From contig OZ020269.1 of NCBI GenBank assembly GCA_963971225.1, forward strand, positions 33,749,264 through 33,813,263: a stretch of DNA of 64,000 nucleotides, in the 5' to 3' direction. Positions within the stretch are counted from its first letter, which is position 1, and each line of letters starts with the position of its first letter. The stretch comes from Melieria omissa (lineage: Eukaryota; Arthropoda; Insecta; Diptera; Ulidiidae). Shown here piece by piece: positions 1-11,053 of the stretch. Made by a program: the position numbers and the translations under genes. A model generated the notes under the pieces. The model saw only the letters and a list, made by a program, of their open reading frames with translations. It did not search any database and had not been told where the DNA came from.

Positions 1-177
1 GTTCAAATATTTTGGTCGATGCGTTTAAAGTTGAAGCTTGGATACGCGATTTTCGATGATCCTCAAAACCGAACTAAGCCCCTAGAGTCCAGTGAAACGC
101 ATTACACCCTGTGGCAGGATAAAAGGAATATTGTGATTCTGTTGTTATTCTACGACGAGCAAACATACATTGGCGAC

Positions 178-2522
178 ATGAGATTAAGTTATTTTGTGAC
201 AGTGGCAGTAATTTTGCTTCTAGTCATTACTTTGCCACTGGAAGGTGAGTTGGTGAAGACGAGAAAGTGTGAAAGTGATACCTAAATTGAAAAGGAATAT
301 TGTGCAGCAAAATTAGTGAAAACTTGGGTGAAATATTCAATTGAAAGCAATGCACGTGTGAGAGACGAGTTCAAGTTGTATTCATCAGGCAATGGTTCTC
401 TGTAAGAAGTTCAAAATTATTGGTAAAAAATTCGGTTAGGCAATGACTCAATATGGACTGTTTTTGCGTTCTCTAGTGAATTCCGGTTTTCAAAAAATTT
501 TGAAATTTTGTTTATTTCAAAGCTGTAAATTTGATCAACAAATCAGTAAAAGAATCGAAGTGGTCAACAATTGATGTATTTTGCTTTGGTCTATGGTGCG
601 CACGTGATTTCATCCATAACCTTAGCGAAAAATGTAAAAATTTTTATGAATTTCAAGATGATAATTTTATCCTCAGGGATGATAATTTATATCGTTCTTT
701 GCTTTACTTAAATCAAATTTTCCACAATCATCTGTGCTACGCGTGCGATGAAAGTGAACATTCGAAAGTTACCTACGGGTTTATGGCGAATTATTTCCAT
801 TTCCGGCTTAGAGGGTAGAATTTTGTTTACATTTAGTGTTGGTTATGTCAAAACTTGGACCTAAGATGCTTTGAATGGCAGTTCGTAGCATTTACCACTG
901 AGGAACCCACATCTTCTGGCAGGCACTAACCATTCAGAGAGAGCAGAAAGGGTTTCATCATTTAATGTTGTTCAGGACTCAAACGAATGATCCTCCAGCT
1001 GAATAGCTGTCCAACTCACTAGCCACTTGGTCACGACAGACGCAATTATTCTTCATTTTATATGACGTCAAAAGTTGACAAAATAAGGAGTGCGTCATTA
1101 AAAATTGTGACATCGAAAAATTCAAACATCTCAGCAACCACAGTCCAGTTTTTAAAAGTTTGGTTTTATTTTGCATGTTTTTTATGTAGATTTTAGAATT
1201 TATTAGAAAAAAAGTATAATACATTTTTTAAGGTAAAGTTTCTAACTTTTTTCGGAATACCGCTCAAGAGGGCTTTCATTGTTCCTTCGTTAATTTTCTG
1301 GGTAGAAGCCAGAAGCTATTTTATCCATTTTTCTGAAGCCATTTTATCATTAAATACTCAATCAATGCTCTAAATGGGCATAAAATATTCGATGGCAGAG
1401 TTTTCATGGCTCACCTGATGAAAGAAAGTTTACTTTTAGTTTTACTTTCAAAAAGGAGGAAGAAATAAATATGCCATCGAAAATGTTGATCCACTAAATA
1501 AGGACATGGATTGAGCTTCTTTGTCTTGGTTGTACTTTGTGGTGGATATTCCAACTCTTTTGATATGACACCGAAGCGATAAATGCTCACGCAATATTCC
1601 CAATGGGAACTCGAAGAACCTGATTCTTTCGATTTAGCATTTGGGATTCACAGGATACTTTTATCCTTTGGCCTAATGTGGTAGATACTTAGTTCACTGC
1701 TTGGCATATTTGTAATCAAAAATTTTCATAGCCACTCTTGAAAATGGCCTCTGGACAGTCATCCAGGTAGCATTTAGTCCCTTGAGATCAATTAAGTGTT
1801 TGTATGTACATATTTCACCCAAACGCCGAGTTGAGAATCTTTTGCAACTGCTTTGACGCTGTGTTTAATTTAGTCATTTATTCGGACTCAGATCATTTCG
1901 CTAATAAATCGTTGTATTTTCTACTCCCGCAGGCAAACGCATCCTGATGCTGCCGCTGTCCGCGCAAGAAGTCTATCGAATATTGAAGCAGGCGGGCAAG
2001 GAGGACGCCGTGCCCGAGGGACGTGTGGTGTCGCAAGGCATTGCAGCCGTGTCGGGCTTTGCACTCGGCCTGGCCAAAGGCGTCGGTGGTACGGCACTTT
2101 TGGGTGCGGCTGCGCTCTCCGGTCTCAGCGGTCTCGCCAGTCTCACTGCCAGCGCCAATACCGGCTGCTGCCAACAACAATCGCAGGAAGTGTGTTTCAC
2201 AAGTCGCAGCCTAAACGAGATCAACGACAGCGAAGAAGAGGAAGACGACCCAGAGGGCAGACAAGCGGGAACGCCCACAAGCATCACAAATGTCGACTAC
2301 ACCGACGCACCCCACACGCGCACATCCGTTTCAAGTCCGGCAACGCTGGACTATGCGACCCCCTCTACGGATGGAACAACCGATACCGCCGGCACTGGCA
2401 CAGACGTCGACAATCGTGGCGGTACCGGCACTCGCTCGGGCACAACCACTGAAACGGGCACTCGTGGGGCGGTGAACTGTGTTGTGGTGCAGACGCCGTG
2501 CAGCTCGTGCAGCTCGGGCTGA
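178..2522 (+). CDS. Two-exon secreted Thr/Gly-rich protein, tandem copy 1
   Basis: The coding sequence joins 178-244 to 1933-2522 and encodes 218 residues. Exon 1 gives a clear signal peptide (MRLSYFVTVAVILLLVITLP then LEG). The donor is GTGAGT at 245 and the acceptor CCCGCAG ends at 1932, a phase-1 intron splitting a Gly codon. Exon 2 starts GKRILMLPLSAQEVYRILKQ. It continues with an Ala/Gly-rich hydrophobic stretch (about residues 58-98), Cys-Cys at 101-102, EVCF at 108-111, the patch NDSEEEEDD (about 120-128), a Thr/Gly-rich tail and a Cys-rich end (VNCVV, then CSSCSSG). The start at 178 was chosen because it begins the signal peptide and matches the paralogue at 3434. An in-frame ATG at 19 would bury the signal sequence behind 53 polar residues. 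Exon 2 is much GC-richer than its surroundings. The family is not recognised. It is probably secreted; the Thr-rich tail could be O-glycosylated (inference). Confidence 0.8.
245..1932 (+). other. Intron of copy 1
   Basis: A phase-1 intron of 1,688 bases with a canonical GTGAGT donor and a CCCGCAG acceptor. It is AT-rich. I saw no convincing transposon ends or RNA gene in it. Open frames at 531-818 and 979-1224 lack any recognisable protein features and read as chance frames. Confidence 0.7.
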
Positions 2523-2601
2523 GGTCGCTTGGCACAAATAGGTTAATTTATATTTATGTGTGTTTCCTTAGTTTTAAGTAGCAAATTATGATTAATGAAA
2601 A

Positions 2602-2607
2602 AATAAA
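2602..2607 (+). terminator. Poly(A) signal of copy 1
   Basis: AATAAA lies 80 bases after the stop codon of the first paralogue and is the first canonical signal downstream. A short AT-rich 3' UTR is implied. Confidence 0.6.
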
Positions 2608-2819
2608 CAAGAAAAAACTGTTTAAAAATTGTAAAAATATGAGTGAAAGTTGTTAAATGATTTAATAACCGAAATGTTTATATTTTTGTTGAAGCAAATA
2701 AGTACACGTTTTGCTGAGACATTATCCGGAAGAAGTTCAAAGCAGTATTTGGAATCGTTTAAAAGATATTCATACCTTTTTATTTATTTGTTTTATTTTT
2801 CAGATAGAACAATTATTTT

Positions 2820-3060
2820 GCCACTTGTATTCAGGGACTTATTATTCAGGACTTATTCAAGAAAATAATTGCAATGTAACTATTACAATGCAACATAAAT
2901 TTTGTTTGTTAATTATAAATGTTATTTAATTCATTTTTACGTTGCGTAATAACTGTTATGAGTAACAAATTTTTGTTCGTTCTCGATAATTACTATTTTG
3001 GGATTTTTTTACGCTGATTCATAACTTTTATTTATGACTTTTTTATTGCGGAATCTTAAG
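2820..3060 (+). repeat. Dispersed AT-rich repeat, copy A (partner at 60690)
   Basis: This stretch shares a colinear run of motifs with 60690-60905. The shared motifs are ATAATGCAACATAAATTTT-like, TTTTTACGTTGC(A/G)TAATAAC(T/C)GTTATGA, TTTGGGATTT, and TTCATAACTTTTATTTATGAC. No terminal repeats or coding potential were found. It sits between the two paralogues. Confidence 0.6.
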
Positions 3061-3433
3061 TATTTTGAGCATTTGGTGTTGCACGCATTTTTATCAGCGC
3101 CGCTGTAACTTCGGCTTGACGGCACGCTCGCACAAAATAAATGGGTTAAAGAAAGCCGTGTAGACTGACTTTAAAATTGAATTAATTAGTGTTTACCAGT
3201 TTCTTGCCAATAAAAGATGCGACGCCTTTGATGACAGTTTCAGTGGCAAAGTTCGAGTGTGTGTCGTTCGAAGGTTCGACATTGTTAAGACGCGCGCGAA
3301 ACGGAAACGTGAATTTCAGCTACTCGAGCGTAATTTTCGCAGCAAACGCTCTAAAGGATAAAGAGCCCAAAGAGGATACAAAACTTTGTCTGGGTGCATT
3401 TGTGTTGGTGTATCGTGAAACGGAAGTGCCAAA

Positions 3434-6206
3434 ATGCGTTTCAACTACACTTTACTGTCTATTTTGGTGATATTAATTAGCATCAGTTTACCCATTGGAG
3501 GTGAGTTGCAGATGCAGTGTTGTGGAACAAATTTAAATATAAAAAATATAAAAAAGTGTTAAAGACAGTGAAAAAATAGCAACATCGAAAAAAAAACCAT
3601 TTATATGAAACAAAATTTTGTGCAAATACAAAAGAAATTACACACACAGAAATTTGTGTTCTCAGCGCAGCAGAGTAAACACTATTGGGTCATTCCAGAA
3701 GTGATGTGGTTTGAGTTGGTCAATTTATATCGAAAATTATTGTCTATTTGTATTCAGGTCACACGTGTTTTCAACTCCATGGCGATGCGATTTAAATGGG
3801 CTCGCACCTCTTCTACAGAATTGAACGACATTTCATTCATATGGTCCTATAGACTTTTTTTCTTTTAATAACGTGAAAATCTTATGAAACTCAGTGCAGA
3901 AGGAGAATGGTGGATATTTCATAATTTGTACCGAGATAATTTGTCCCCAGCTCTCCTGTTAGCTAAAGCGATCCTGTTCTTAATAACATCTGTAATCATG
4001 TCAAGTGATCACAATACACTTCCTTATAGACTATCCTGTTCAATTTCAAGCACATAGTGCAGTGGCGGATTCTGGGCAGTTTTGGGGGTTGACCACCCTG
4101 AAATATTAGGATAGAGTGTAAAACTGCATACAAATTAAAAGGCATTTTTGGCATTTTATAAATATTAAAGAATTACTTTTTGAAACCTCCCCGAAATATT
4201 TTTCTGAATCCGCCCCTGTCATAGTGGGTAACCTTCTTTGAATGGATATCCACTTTTGAAGTTTCAATTGAGATCTGGTGTTTACTTTTGCGTTGAATAT
4301 TTTTATACATAATCCACTTTGCACCACCGCTCAGAATCCGTTTGGGAAAAGTTCGACGAGAAAAATAAGTTTGCAAGGTCATTCCTATAAATTTTTGAGG
4401 CCTCAGTTTTTACACTTTCCAATCGTTTTCAAGTGCCTTTAGCAGACAAATGGGCCAATTGATGTTGTTCCCCAACTGTTGATGTTTGAATAAGCTCTTC
4501 TGCAACTTGTCATCATTGAAGTTTTGCGGGCGCTCAGAATTCAGTTCGTCCTTAAGGCTATGACTTCCAGATCAGAAACGTTGAAATTATCTTTGACCCT
4601 CAGTGACATTTATTTCTTATCCATCTTTATTTTGGCATATCTAACTTCGTAACGCCTCTTTTGTATAAGTTTTCTGACGAAGCTTACATAGCAAAACTTG
4701 GTCTCGATTTTGCTATGACAACTCCATATTAAATTTTAATTTTCCACTTTAAAACGAACAGTTCAAATGTTTTATGTATGGTGAATGAAAAGCAATACAA
4801 CATAGTTTGTATTAACCCGATAGCGCCTAGCGTGACTATATGGTCACAATAAATGTGCACTGAAAAAATTAAATTTTTAAATTTTGCTTCAAGAAAGAAA
4901 AACAAATCTGGCGCATTCGGGTTAAGTAAATCATGGAGAAACAATAAAATAACACAGCATCAATTTTGAATAGAAATAAAAATCAATAGCATTACATATG
5001 GAATGACCCACAGTAAAAAATGTGTAAAACCCAAATAAATCCAGATGAGGCTTTAATTACTACTAATAATTTCTTGGCCCACATTTGTGAATGGTGGCGG
5101 TCAAAGCACGAGGCTAATGAGGCAAATGCATATTGGGAGACGCAGCAATCGACCAATTTTGTACTTTAAGAAAACAATATTTGAAATGGGCGTCAAATTT
5201 CAGAAAAATATTGTCTTTGAGTGGCATTCATATAAATATTTCCACATGTTATTATAATTCTGAATATAGATCGATTTGTATTAAACAAGTTCAATTTAAA
5301 CAGATCACACGTGGTTGATAATTTAAGTATTTTAATACACAAATTTAGGGGGCAATTTGCCTCGGGCGGCATATAAGCTTTGTTCACCACTGTTTGTGAA
5401 TACCAATGAATTAAAAAATCTTTGAAGTATAATTGTAGAAAACTGCAAAGGGTAATTTCACCGAAAATCTACGATATTTTCTTTCAACAGGTAAACGTGT
5501 AATGATGCTTCCACTTTCGGCACGCGAAGTCTACCGACTATTGAAGGAAGCGGGTCGCGAGGACGCCATACCGCAGGGGCGCTTCGTCACTCAGGGCATG
5601 GCCGCCGTCTCGGGCTTTGCACTCGGCTTGGCCAAAGGGATTGGTGGCACCATATTGGGCGCGGCCGCCCTGAGTAGTCTCAATCTTGCCGGCAGTACCA
5701 GTTGCAGTTCCAGCAGCTGTACCCAACCACAAACGCAGGAGGTTTGCTTCGCAAGTCGCAGTCTGAATGAGATCTCCGACAGCGAAGAAGAGGACGTGCC
5801 ACAGGGCAGACAGGTCACTGGCACCGCCCCTGTCACCTCCACTGGCATCGGCACTGGCACCGGCACTGGCACCGTCACTGGCACTCTCCCTGTCACCTCC
5901 ACGCCCATCGGCACTGGCACTGGCACCGCCACTGCCACTGCCACCGGCACAGGCACCGCTACCAACACACTGACATCCATACCAACAACTGCGACCACCA
6001 CCAATACAGCACCGACCACAGCCACAGTCATATCAACACCGGCCACTACTCAAACAGTCTCCAATCCAGCCACTGGCACTGCAACGAACGTCGGCACCAA
6101 CACAGTAGTGAACACAGGCACTGGCACCGGCACGCAGTCGGGCACGACAACGCAAACGGGCACCGGTGGCGCTGTTAATTGCGTGGTGATCAAACAGCCA
6201 AAATAG
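3434..6206 (+). CDS. Two-exon secreted Thr/Gly-rich protein, tandem copy 2
   Basis: The coding sequence joins 3434-3500 to 5491-6206 and encodes 260 residues. Exon 1 has the same length (67 bases), intron phase and donor (GTGAGT) as copy 1 and encodes the signal peptide MRFNYTLLSILVILISISLP. Exon 2 begins GKRVMMLPLSAREVYRLLKE and aligns closely with copy 1 through the Ala/Gly hydrophobic stretch, QEVCF (residues 105-109) and an SEEED patch (about 120-124). It then has a Thr/Gly/Thr-Ala tail of about 115 residues that is longer than in copy 1, and a conserved end (GGAVNCVV, then IKQPK). The Cys pair of copy 1 is replaced here by spaced Cys. The two genes are a head-to-tail duplication. No known domain is recognised. 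Secretion is supported; a mucin-like role is only a guess from composition. Confidence 0.83.
4060..4218 (+). mobile_element. hAT-type MITE, copy 1
   Basis: The 159-bp element starts CAGTGGCGGATTCTGGG and ends TTTCTGAATCCGCCCCTG, so the termini are inverted repeats. It is flanked by ACATAGTG (4052-4059) and TCATAGTG (4219-4226), an 8-bp TSD with one mismatch, as expected of hAT elements. It has no coding capacity. A second copy of the same family is at 39945-40077. It lies within the intron of the second paralogue. Confidence 0.88.
4816..4921 (+). mobile_element. TTAA-flanked piggyBac-type MITE (106 bp)
   Basis: The element starts CCCGATAGCGCCTAG. Its right end, read on the other strand, is CCCGAATGCGCCAGA. 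TTAA flanks both sides (4812-4815 and 4922-4925), the target site of piggyBac-superfamily transposons. Just inside the left end is the imperfect palindrome GTGACTATATGGTCAC. It is non-coding and lies in the intron of the second paralogue. Confidence 0.72.
5815..5965 (+). repeat. Coding GGCACTGGCACC minisatellite
   Basis: Degenerate 6/12-base units of GGCACT/GGCACC run through exon 2 of the second paralogue and give the Gly-Thr-Gly-Thr part of its tail. Further units recur at about 6070-6160. The first paralogue has only scattered equivalents, so this tract accounts for much of the length difference between the two proteins. Confidence 0.75.
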
Positions 6207-6248
6207 TTTTGGTTAGCTGTCGGAACATAAATGAGGCATTCAAAGTAC

Positions 6249-6254
6249 AATAAA
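6249..6254 (+). terminator. Poly(A) signal of copy 2
   Basis: AATAAA lies 43 bases after the stop of the second paralogue. A second candidate (AATAAAATAAG) follows near 6318. Confidence 0.6.
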
Positions 6255-6259
6255 CATTT

Positions 6260-7652
6260 AGTTGTAGTAAATTCCTGACTTTTATCTTTAGTTATGCTAC
6301 GTGTAGAAATTTATTGCAATAAAATAAGACTTCAAGTACAAATTGCACAAAGTTTAGTTTAATCGAAATGAAACGGTTGCCCGGTGTGGGAAGGTTAGTT
6401 TCGGCAATGAAAGCTGAGTTGAGTTTTGGTTTTTGTCTTCAATAGCGTTACAGCTTTTCCTTGCCAGATAAACACTTCCCTATCAGATCAACAATTACAT
6501 ATCGTCGAAAAAAATACACGACTTGTTTTGACCGAAAATCGGGTCGTTTTTTCTCTTCTGACTGTAATGATTCAATGTGCTTAAAAAAGTTGCCTCTGGA
6601 AAGAATAAGAAGTCATCAAATCATGGGTGCCTAAGAAACCAATGAACGTTTTTTCGGCGACTGAACAACTTCGACCTGTCATTGATATCGTCTTTTGCTC
6701 TCCATTCCGATGGCTTTTAACTTGTTTCCATATTAAATCTTTGGTGCAATATTCTATTAGAAATACCCTGTTGCAGTCCATGCATGTGAGTATGAAATTG
6801 ACATGATCCAACTTGATAGATATGTATAGAAATTAATAAAATTCCTCAAAAATTTGAACGACAAAAATGTTTTTAATTTTTTCAATGTTGCCATCGGTTG
6901 AAGAGTTTTAAGGACGTTCGGAACGACTAATAACTGATTTGTAAGACCAGGTTTTTATTGCTTTTAAAGTCTAAATACTTGCAAACAACAATCAAAGAAA
7001 TTAACTAAAAAAGAGTCATTCTTATAATAAAAGAGAATGTCGCAAAAATCCTTCTTTGAAATAGCAAAATAAATATTTAAAGATTTTTAGATGTTTTGAA
7101 TGCAGTTAAAATTCTCTGGAACTGTCAAAGATCTCTGGCTGGAAAATTGGAATTGATGTTTTCAGGAATAGACGGACAGTTAATAAGCCAAATAATAAGA
7201 TTATAGAAGAGCAAATTTTTAAGTTTAAAAAGCTTTTTAAAGCTTTTAAACTCTCGAAACTGGATAGTTGGTTTTATAAGGTCAACGTTACAAAGCTTAG
7301 ATCTTCAAAGATATCTGGCTTGAATATTAGTATTTAAGTTTTGAAGAATAGACAGACAATAATCAGGACATAGAAGATCATTTGTTGTGTAGCATAATTG
7401 TAATTCAAATGCTGACAAAGTGAGTCATAGGAAAGTTGGATTAATAAAGTTTAAGGATCAAAGAGCAAAAGAAATAATAGCCTGAACTTGTTTAGATTGG
7501 TTTAAACTAAACTAAAGGTCTCAGAACGAAGGCTGAATATTTAAGTTTAAAGTGAATGTAAGCGGCATAAAAAATATTAGGGTACATGGATCTAAGAAGG
7601 ATGAATAGTTGTGAAAAAAGCTAACACTAACTAACTAACTAACCATTAATAT
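6260..7652. other. AT-rich intergenic stretch
   Basis: No supported gene. On the minus strand around 6581-6811 a short open frame has a loose resemblance to the central part of a mariner-type transposase, but no catalytic motif can be placed. (CTAA)n-like repeats occur at 7621-7645. Confidence 0.4.
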
Positions 7653-7660
7653 GTTATAAA

Positions 7661-7759
7661 TAAAGCCCGACTGAAGGTGATATTTTATCCAAAGCCGATT
7701 AATCGGCGAAAATAATAACTATCGGCTTAAACCGAAGCCGATTAATTGGTCGGGCTCTA
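7661..7759 (+). mobile_element. Short hAT-type MITE (99 bp)
   Basis: The left end is TAAAGCCCGAC and the right end GTCGGGCTCTA, which are inverted repeats. The flanks GTTATAAA (7653-7660) and GTTATAAG (7760-7767) form an 8-bp TSD with one mismatch. Internally it has repeated CCGATTAAT(C/T)GG palindromes that would fold into hairpins. It is non-coding. Confidence 0.65.
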
Positions 7760-7767
7760 GTTATAAG

Positions 7768-9964
7768 CTTTTTTAATATTCTTGGTTATTCCGTTCGCAA
7801 TACAACATTTCATGCAAAACCATATGAAATACCACAGTGAACTGATTCAGCTATGTTAAATCTGATGAACAGATGACATTCATGTTCGGCATAATTACTA
7901 AGTACAGTGCTTCCACACAATGATAAACAAATTAAAAACAATTTTTTTCCCCCCCAGTAGGTGAAATGCGTTATAGATGCTGCTGAGCCCGTTTCCATCA
8001 ACATGTCCAATTTTTACGGACTGAAACCACCTCTTATCTATGAGAGAGGTCGCCTATGTCAAATTACAAATTCCCGGTTCTTTTGTATCAGAATGTATGA
8101 AGTGAATGTGGCAGCTGAAATGAACCCCCTTTTCCATGGCAAACTTTTTGAACTTGTTGCAGATTGTTTTGTTGTGAGGGGAAGAAGAAAAGTGAGGCTA
8201 ACAAAAAGGCGCAAAACACTTTAACCCATTTCACTTATACTTATTTATAGAACTAATTTTTAATAGCACCGGTGCTTTGCAGTAGAGTTGCACGTATGAT
8301 CAATTATATATACGCTCGGTCAATTAATATCGCATGTACTGTGCGGCTTCTGACAACGGCCGCGTTTCAAAGTGTCTCACCTCTGCCCGCTCACCACCTC
8401 AACTCATTGCCTCAACTCACATCGTACTACCGCATTCAGGCGAATAGAACTTCATGTTTTCGCCGTTTGTTGCTGCCATCAGAAATTACCCTTCGCACTT
8501 GTGGCAACTACAGACACGCATCGCCGATGGAAGCCGCCCAGATAAACCGAAAAATGCCAAGCAACCAAACAAGTCGCAGGAGCGCAGATGAGCCGCCGCA
8601 AAGGGCAGATAATCCGCATGAAGCCGCAATTGCCGAGCCGTGTTTTGCTTTTTGGCAGCGTGGAAATTGTTTTAAATGCCAACTCACTCGCCCGGCACTT
8701 CCGAGGGGTGTGTCGGCTTTCAATTGCTTCTGTGATTTGCACTTTGCGCGGACCGGTGACGTCGAATAATGCGAAGGGGCTGCGGTTGTTATCGGCTTGT
8801 TTGCTTTATGCGATTTTATTGTTGCGCGTGTGGTGGTGGTGAGTCGGCCTGTCACTTGATGCGCAATGTCAATTATACAACTCCACGCCACGCCACTCCA
8901 CTCCGACCCACTACATGCGCTGCGGAACGGAAGGCGCGCAATCGAGCGCACACGCGTGTTGTTGTCCGCCGTCGACGCTTTTGTGTTGGTGAAGTGTCTA
9001 TGTATGCCGGCGTTTTTCCACGTGAACGAAAGGACCCCATTTGAACGCACTCTTTTGCTGTTATTTGACTTCTGAATGTCACGTCATAATTTTCGGTTTT
9101 CGCAAATAATGCCAGGGCGACGCGTACAGAGTTCGCCGTGAAAATCGCGTATGTATGTGTATGCGTAGGCGTTACAACTAAATTTCCCGCAGGTTTCTTG
9201 GTCATTAATTTTCATACCTATCGAGCGATGGCTTCATTTAGCCTTGCGTTGCTAATGAAGCGTTGACTTTGGCGTTCGGTGTCGGTGACGGTGTCGGTGT
9301 CGGTGTCGGTGTCATAAAAACGACACGTGGCCTCAATTATCAAGTGTCAGGTTATAATCGATTTGTGTATTTTTTATGATTTTTGTGGCTGCTTTTGACG
9401 AACGAGGGCATTGACTGGAGTTGTGATATAAAATTCCGCAGTTGCCAGTATTCTGTTCGCCCTCATGTGAAACATTTTTTCACATTTCGCGTAGAATAAC
9501 ACAATTGATTTTGTGATTTATTTAAATTTTTTTATTTTTTTTATTATTTTGTGATTTTGCAATACGATTCACAGAGATCAATGACATTAGATCTTGGATT
9601 CACAACCGTGTGCAGCTTATGACTGCTTCTTTACGGGTTGCTTCACCTGTCGGCAATGCATCTACCAAAGTTCAGCATCATAACTTAAAATATGTCAAAG
9701 TGAGGCAGTGTTGAGTGCCTACATCTGTTTTTTGTTTACAAATTTAGATTTTTCCAGTGAAGTTAAATTTGCAACAATGATGTGCAGAAACGTAAGGAAT
9801 ACCATTCCGCTACCGAAATCACCTGACTGCGAATTTTTTCTTGTTTTATCTACTGAGAAATCATTACGTGGAACGCGGTTTAGCTGTCGAGAGGAGATAA
9901 TAAAAAGATCTAATTAATAAAATTGAGTACCACAACCAGTTTGTGAACTCAATTTGTGCAGATT
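7768..9964. other. Non-coding stretch with a GC-richer block
   Basis: About 8240-9300 is clearly GC-richer than its flanks and lacks transposon signatures. Overlapping frames on both strands (for example 8272-8769) show no domain, signal peptide or splice context and are probably chance frames. Candidate regulatory DNA, by exclusion only. Confidence 0.35.
9281..9312 (+). repeat. (GGTGTC)n minisatellite
   Basis: About five tandem hexamers of GGTGTC with one variant (GGTGAC). A short pure-repeat tract in non-coding DNA. Confidence 0.8.
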
Positions 9965-9976
9965 ACTTCGAAGGGA

Positions 9977-10376
9977 GTCGGCCTCGATAGCTCAGCGGGT
10001 AGCACGCTGGCTTCTCATACCAAAGGCTCCAGGTTCGATTCCTGGCTCGAGCTGGTGAACAACTCGTCTACTTCTATCGCTATCCACATGAAGGAAATGA
10101 GAATTACAAGAATCGCACAAGTGCGCTCTTGGCAGGCAATGGCAAAACCTCCAAGTGTGAAAGAAAAACTGCCAATCGCCGTTCGGATTCGGCGTTAAAC
10201 TTTAGGTCCCCTCCCTCCCTTTCCCCCATCCGTTTGAAATGTGTGTTGTATCACATGTTGGAAAAAACAGTGTTGCATACACATTTCAAACGGGTGGAAT
10301 TTGTGGTATCACAACGGGCCGATAGGCCTAAGTGTGTCTCATACAGAGGCAGCCACTTAACCAACCAACCAACCAA
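9977..10376 (+). mobile_element. tRNA-derived SINE, full-length copy with TSD
   Basis: The 400-bp element is bounded by a perfect 12-bp TSD, ACTTCGAAGGGA (9965-9976 and 10377-10388). The head is tRNA-like, with A box TAGCTCAGCGGGTAGC and B box GGTTCGATTCC, followed by the acceptor-like GAGC. The head resembles a Met tRNA with a CAT loop (inference). The body includes a unique region, CCCTCCCTTTCCCC, and a 3' domain ending near GTGTCTCATACAGAGGCAGCCAC, then an (AACC)n tail. Related copies are at 11631, 17371, 31842, 36138, 41514 and 52033. Confidence 0.9.
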
Positions 10377-10486
10377 ACTTCGAAGGGAACAACATTAAAT
10401 TTAAAGAATAATCTTGTATTATTTATTTTTCGAACAAAGCCCAGACATTTTTTGATCAAAGTGGTATACGAAGCAGGAAACCAAAG

Positions 10487-11053
10487 CAGTGTTGCCAGCT
10501 ATCTGAAATGACTTTTGCCTAAATCTTAAAAAAATTCTGAAATTTCCTTCCAAAACTTAAAAAAAAATCACCCAAATTTTTGTTTATAATTTGCGTTATT
10601 TTAAAGAAATTAAACTTATCATAAAACAATAAAAATATATACATATGATTTTTTAATGTAGCCTTTTTTTATTTATCTTCAGCTTAACAAGCTTAACAAA
10701 AACAAAATATATAACAAATTAATTAAATAAAAAGTGCAATTTTTAGCGGGATTTCATTGTGACAGCAATAAGTGCGAATGAGATAGAATGAGCTTACATT
10801 TTTTAAGCTTTACAATTTTTAACACAATAGGGTACTTTTACTGTTAAAATAGTAGTCAAAATATGTTTTGTTGCCAATGTTACCTTCGTTATCCAAAAAT
10901 CTCCCAAAAATCCACTAAGGATCGAAAAAATCCCCTAACATAAAATATAAATCTCCTAAACTTTCTTGTAAACAGTTCTTCCTCCTAAAAATTCTCCTAA
11001 AAGGGCAAGATTTTCCTAAATCTAGAAGGAAATCTTCTGATCTGGCAACACTG
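10487..11053 (+). mobile_element. Non-autonomous hAT-like element (567 bp)
   Basis: It starts CAGTGTTGCCAG and ends CTGGCAACACTG, a perfect 12-bp terminal inverted repeat typical in form of hAT elements. Subterminal AAATCTT/CCTAAA motifs recur at both ends. No open frame. The flanks (AACCAAAG and AGACCGCC) do not form a convincing 8-bp TSD. The first 60 bases are closely matched at 26062-26128. Confidence 0.65.

Larger units (their letters stand above)
3501..5490 (+). other. Intron of copy 2
   Basis: A phase-1 intron of 1,990 bases with donor GTGAGT and acceptor TTTCAACAG. It contains two small DNA transposons described separately (4060-4218 and 4816-4921). Nothing else recognisable was seen. 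Confidence 0.75.

Noticed and set aside
19..177. An upstream in-frame start extending copy 1 by 53 residues
   Set aside because: It would place a polar stretch before the signal peptide, and the paralogue starts at the equivalent of 178.
6581..6811. A mariner transposase fragment on the minus strand
   Set aside because: Only a loose resemblance; no DE, HDN or SPD motif can be placed.
8272..8769. A 165-codon open frame in GC-richer DNA
   Set aside because: No signal peptide, domain or splice context; similarly long frames occur on the opposite strand in the same block.
9981..10053. A functional tRNA gene (A and B boxes, acceptor-like ends)
   Set aside because: It is the head of a 400-bp SINE with its own TSD. 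The arms do not pair well enough for a tRNA, and the same head recurs in several degraded copies.
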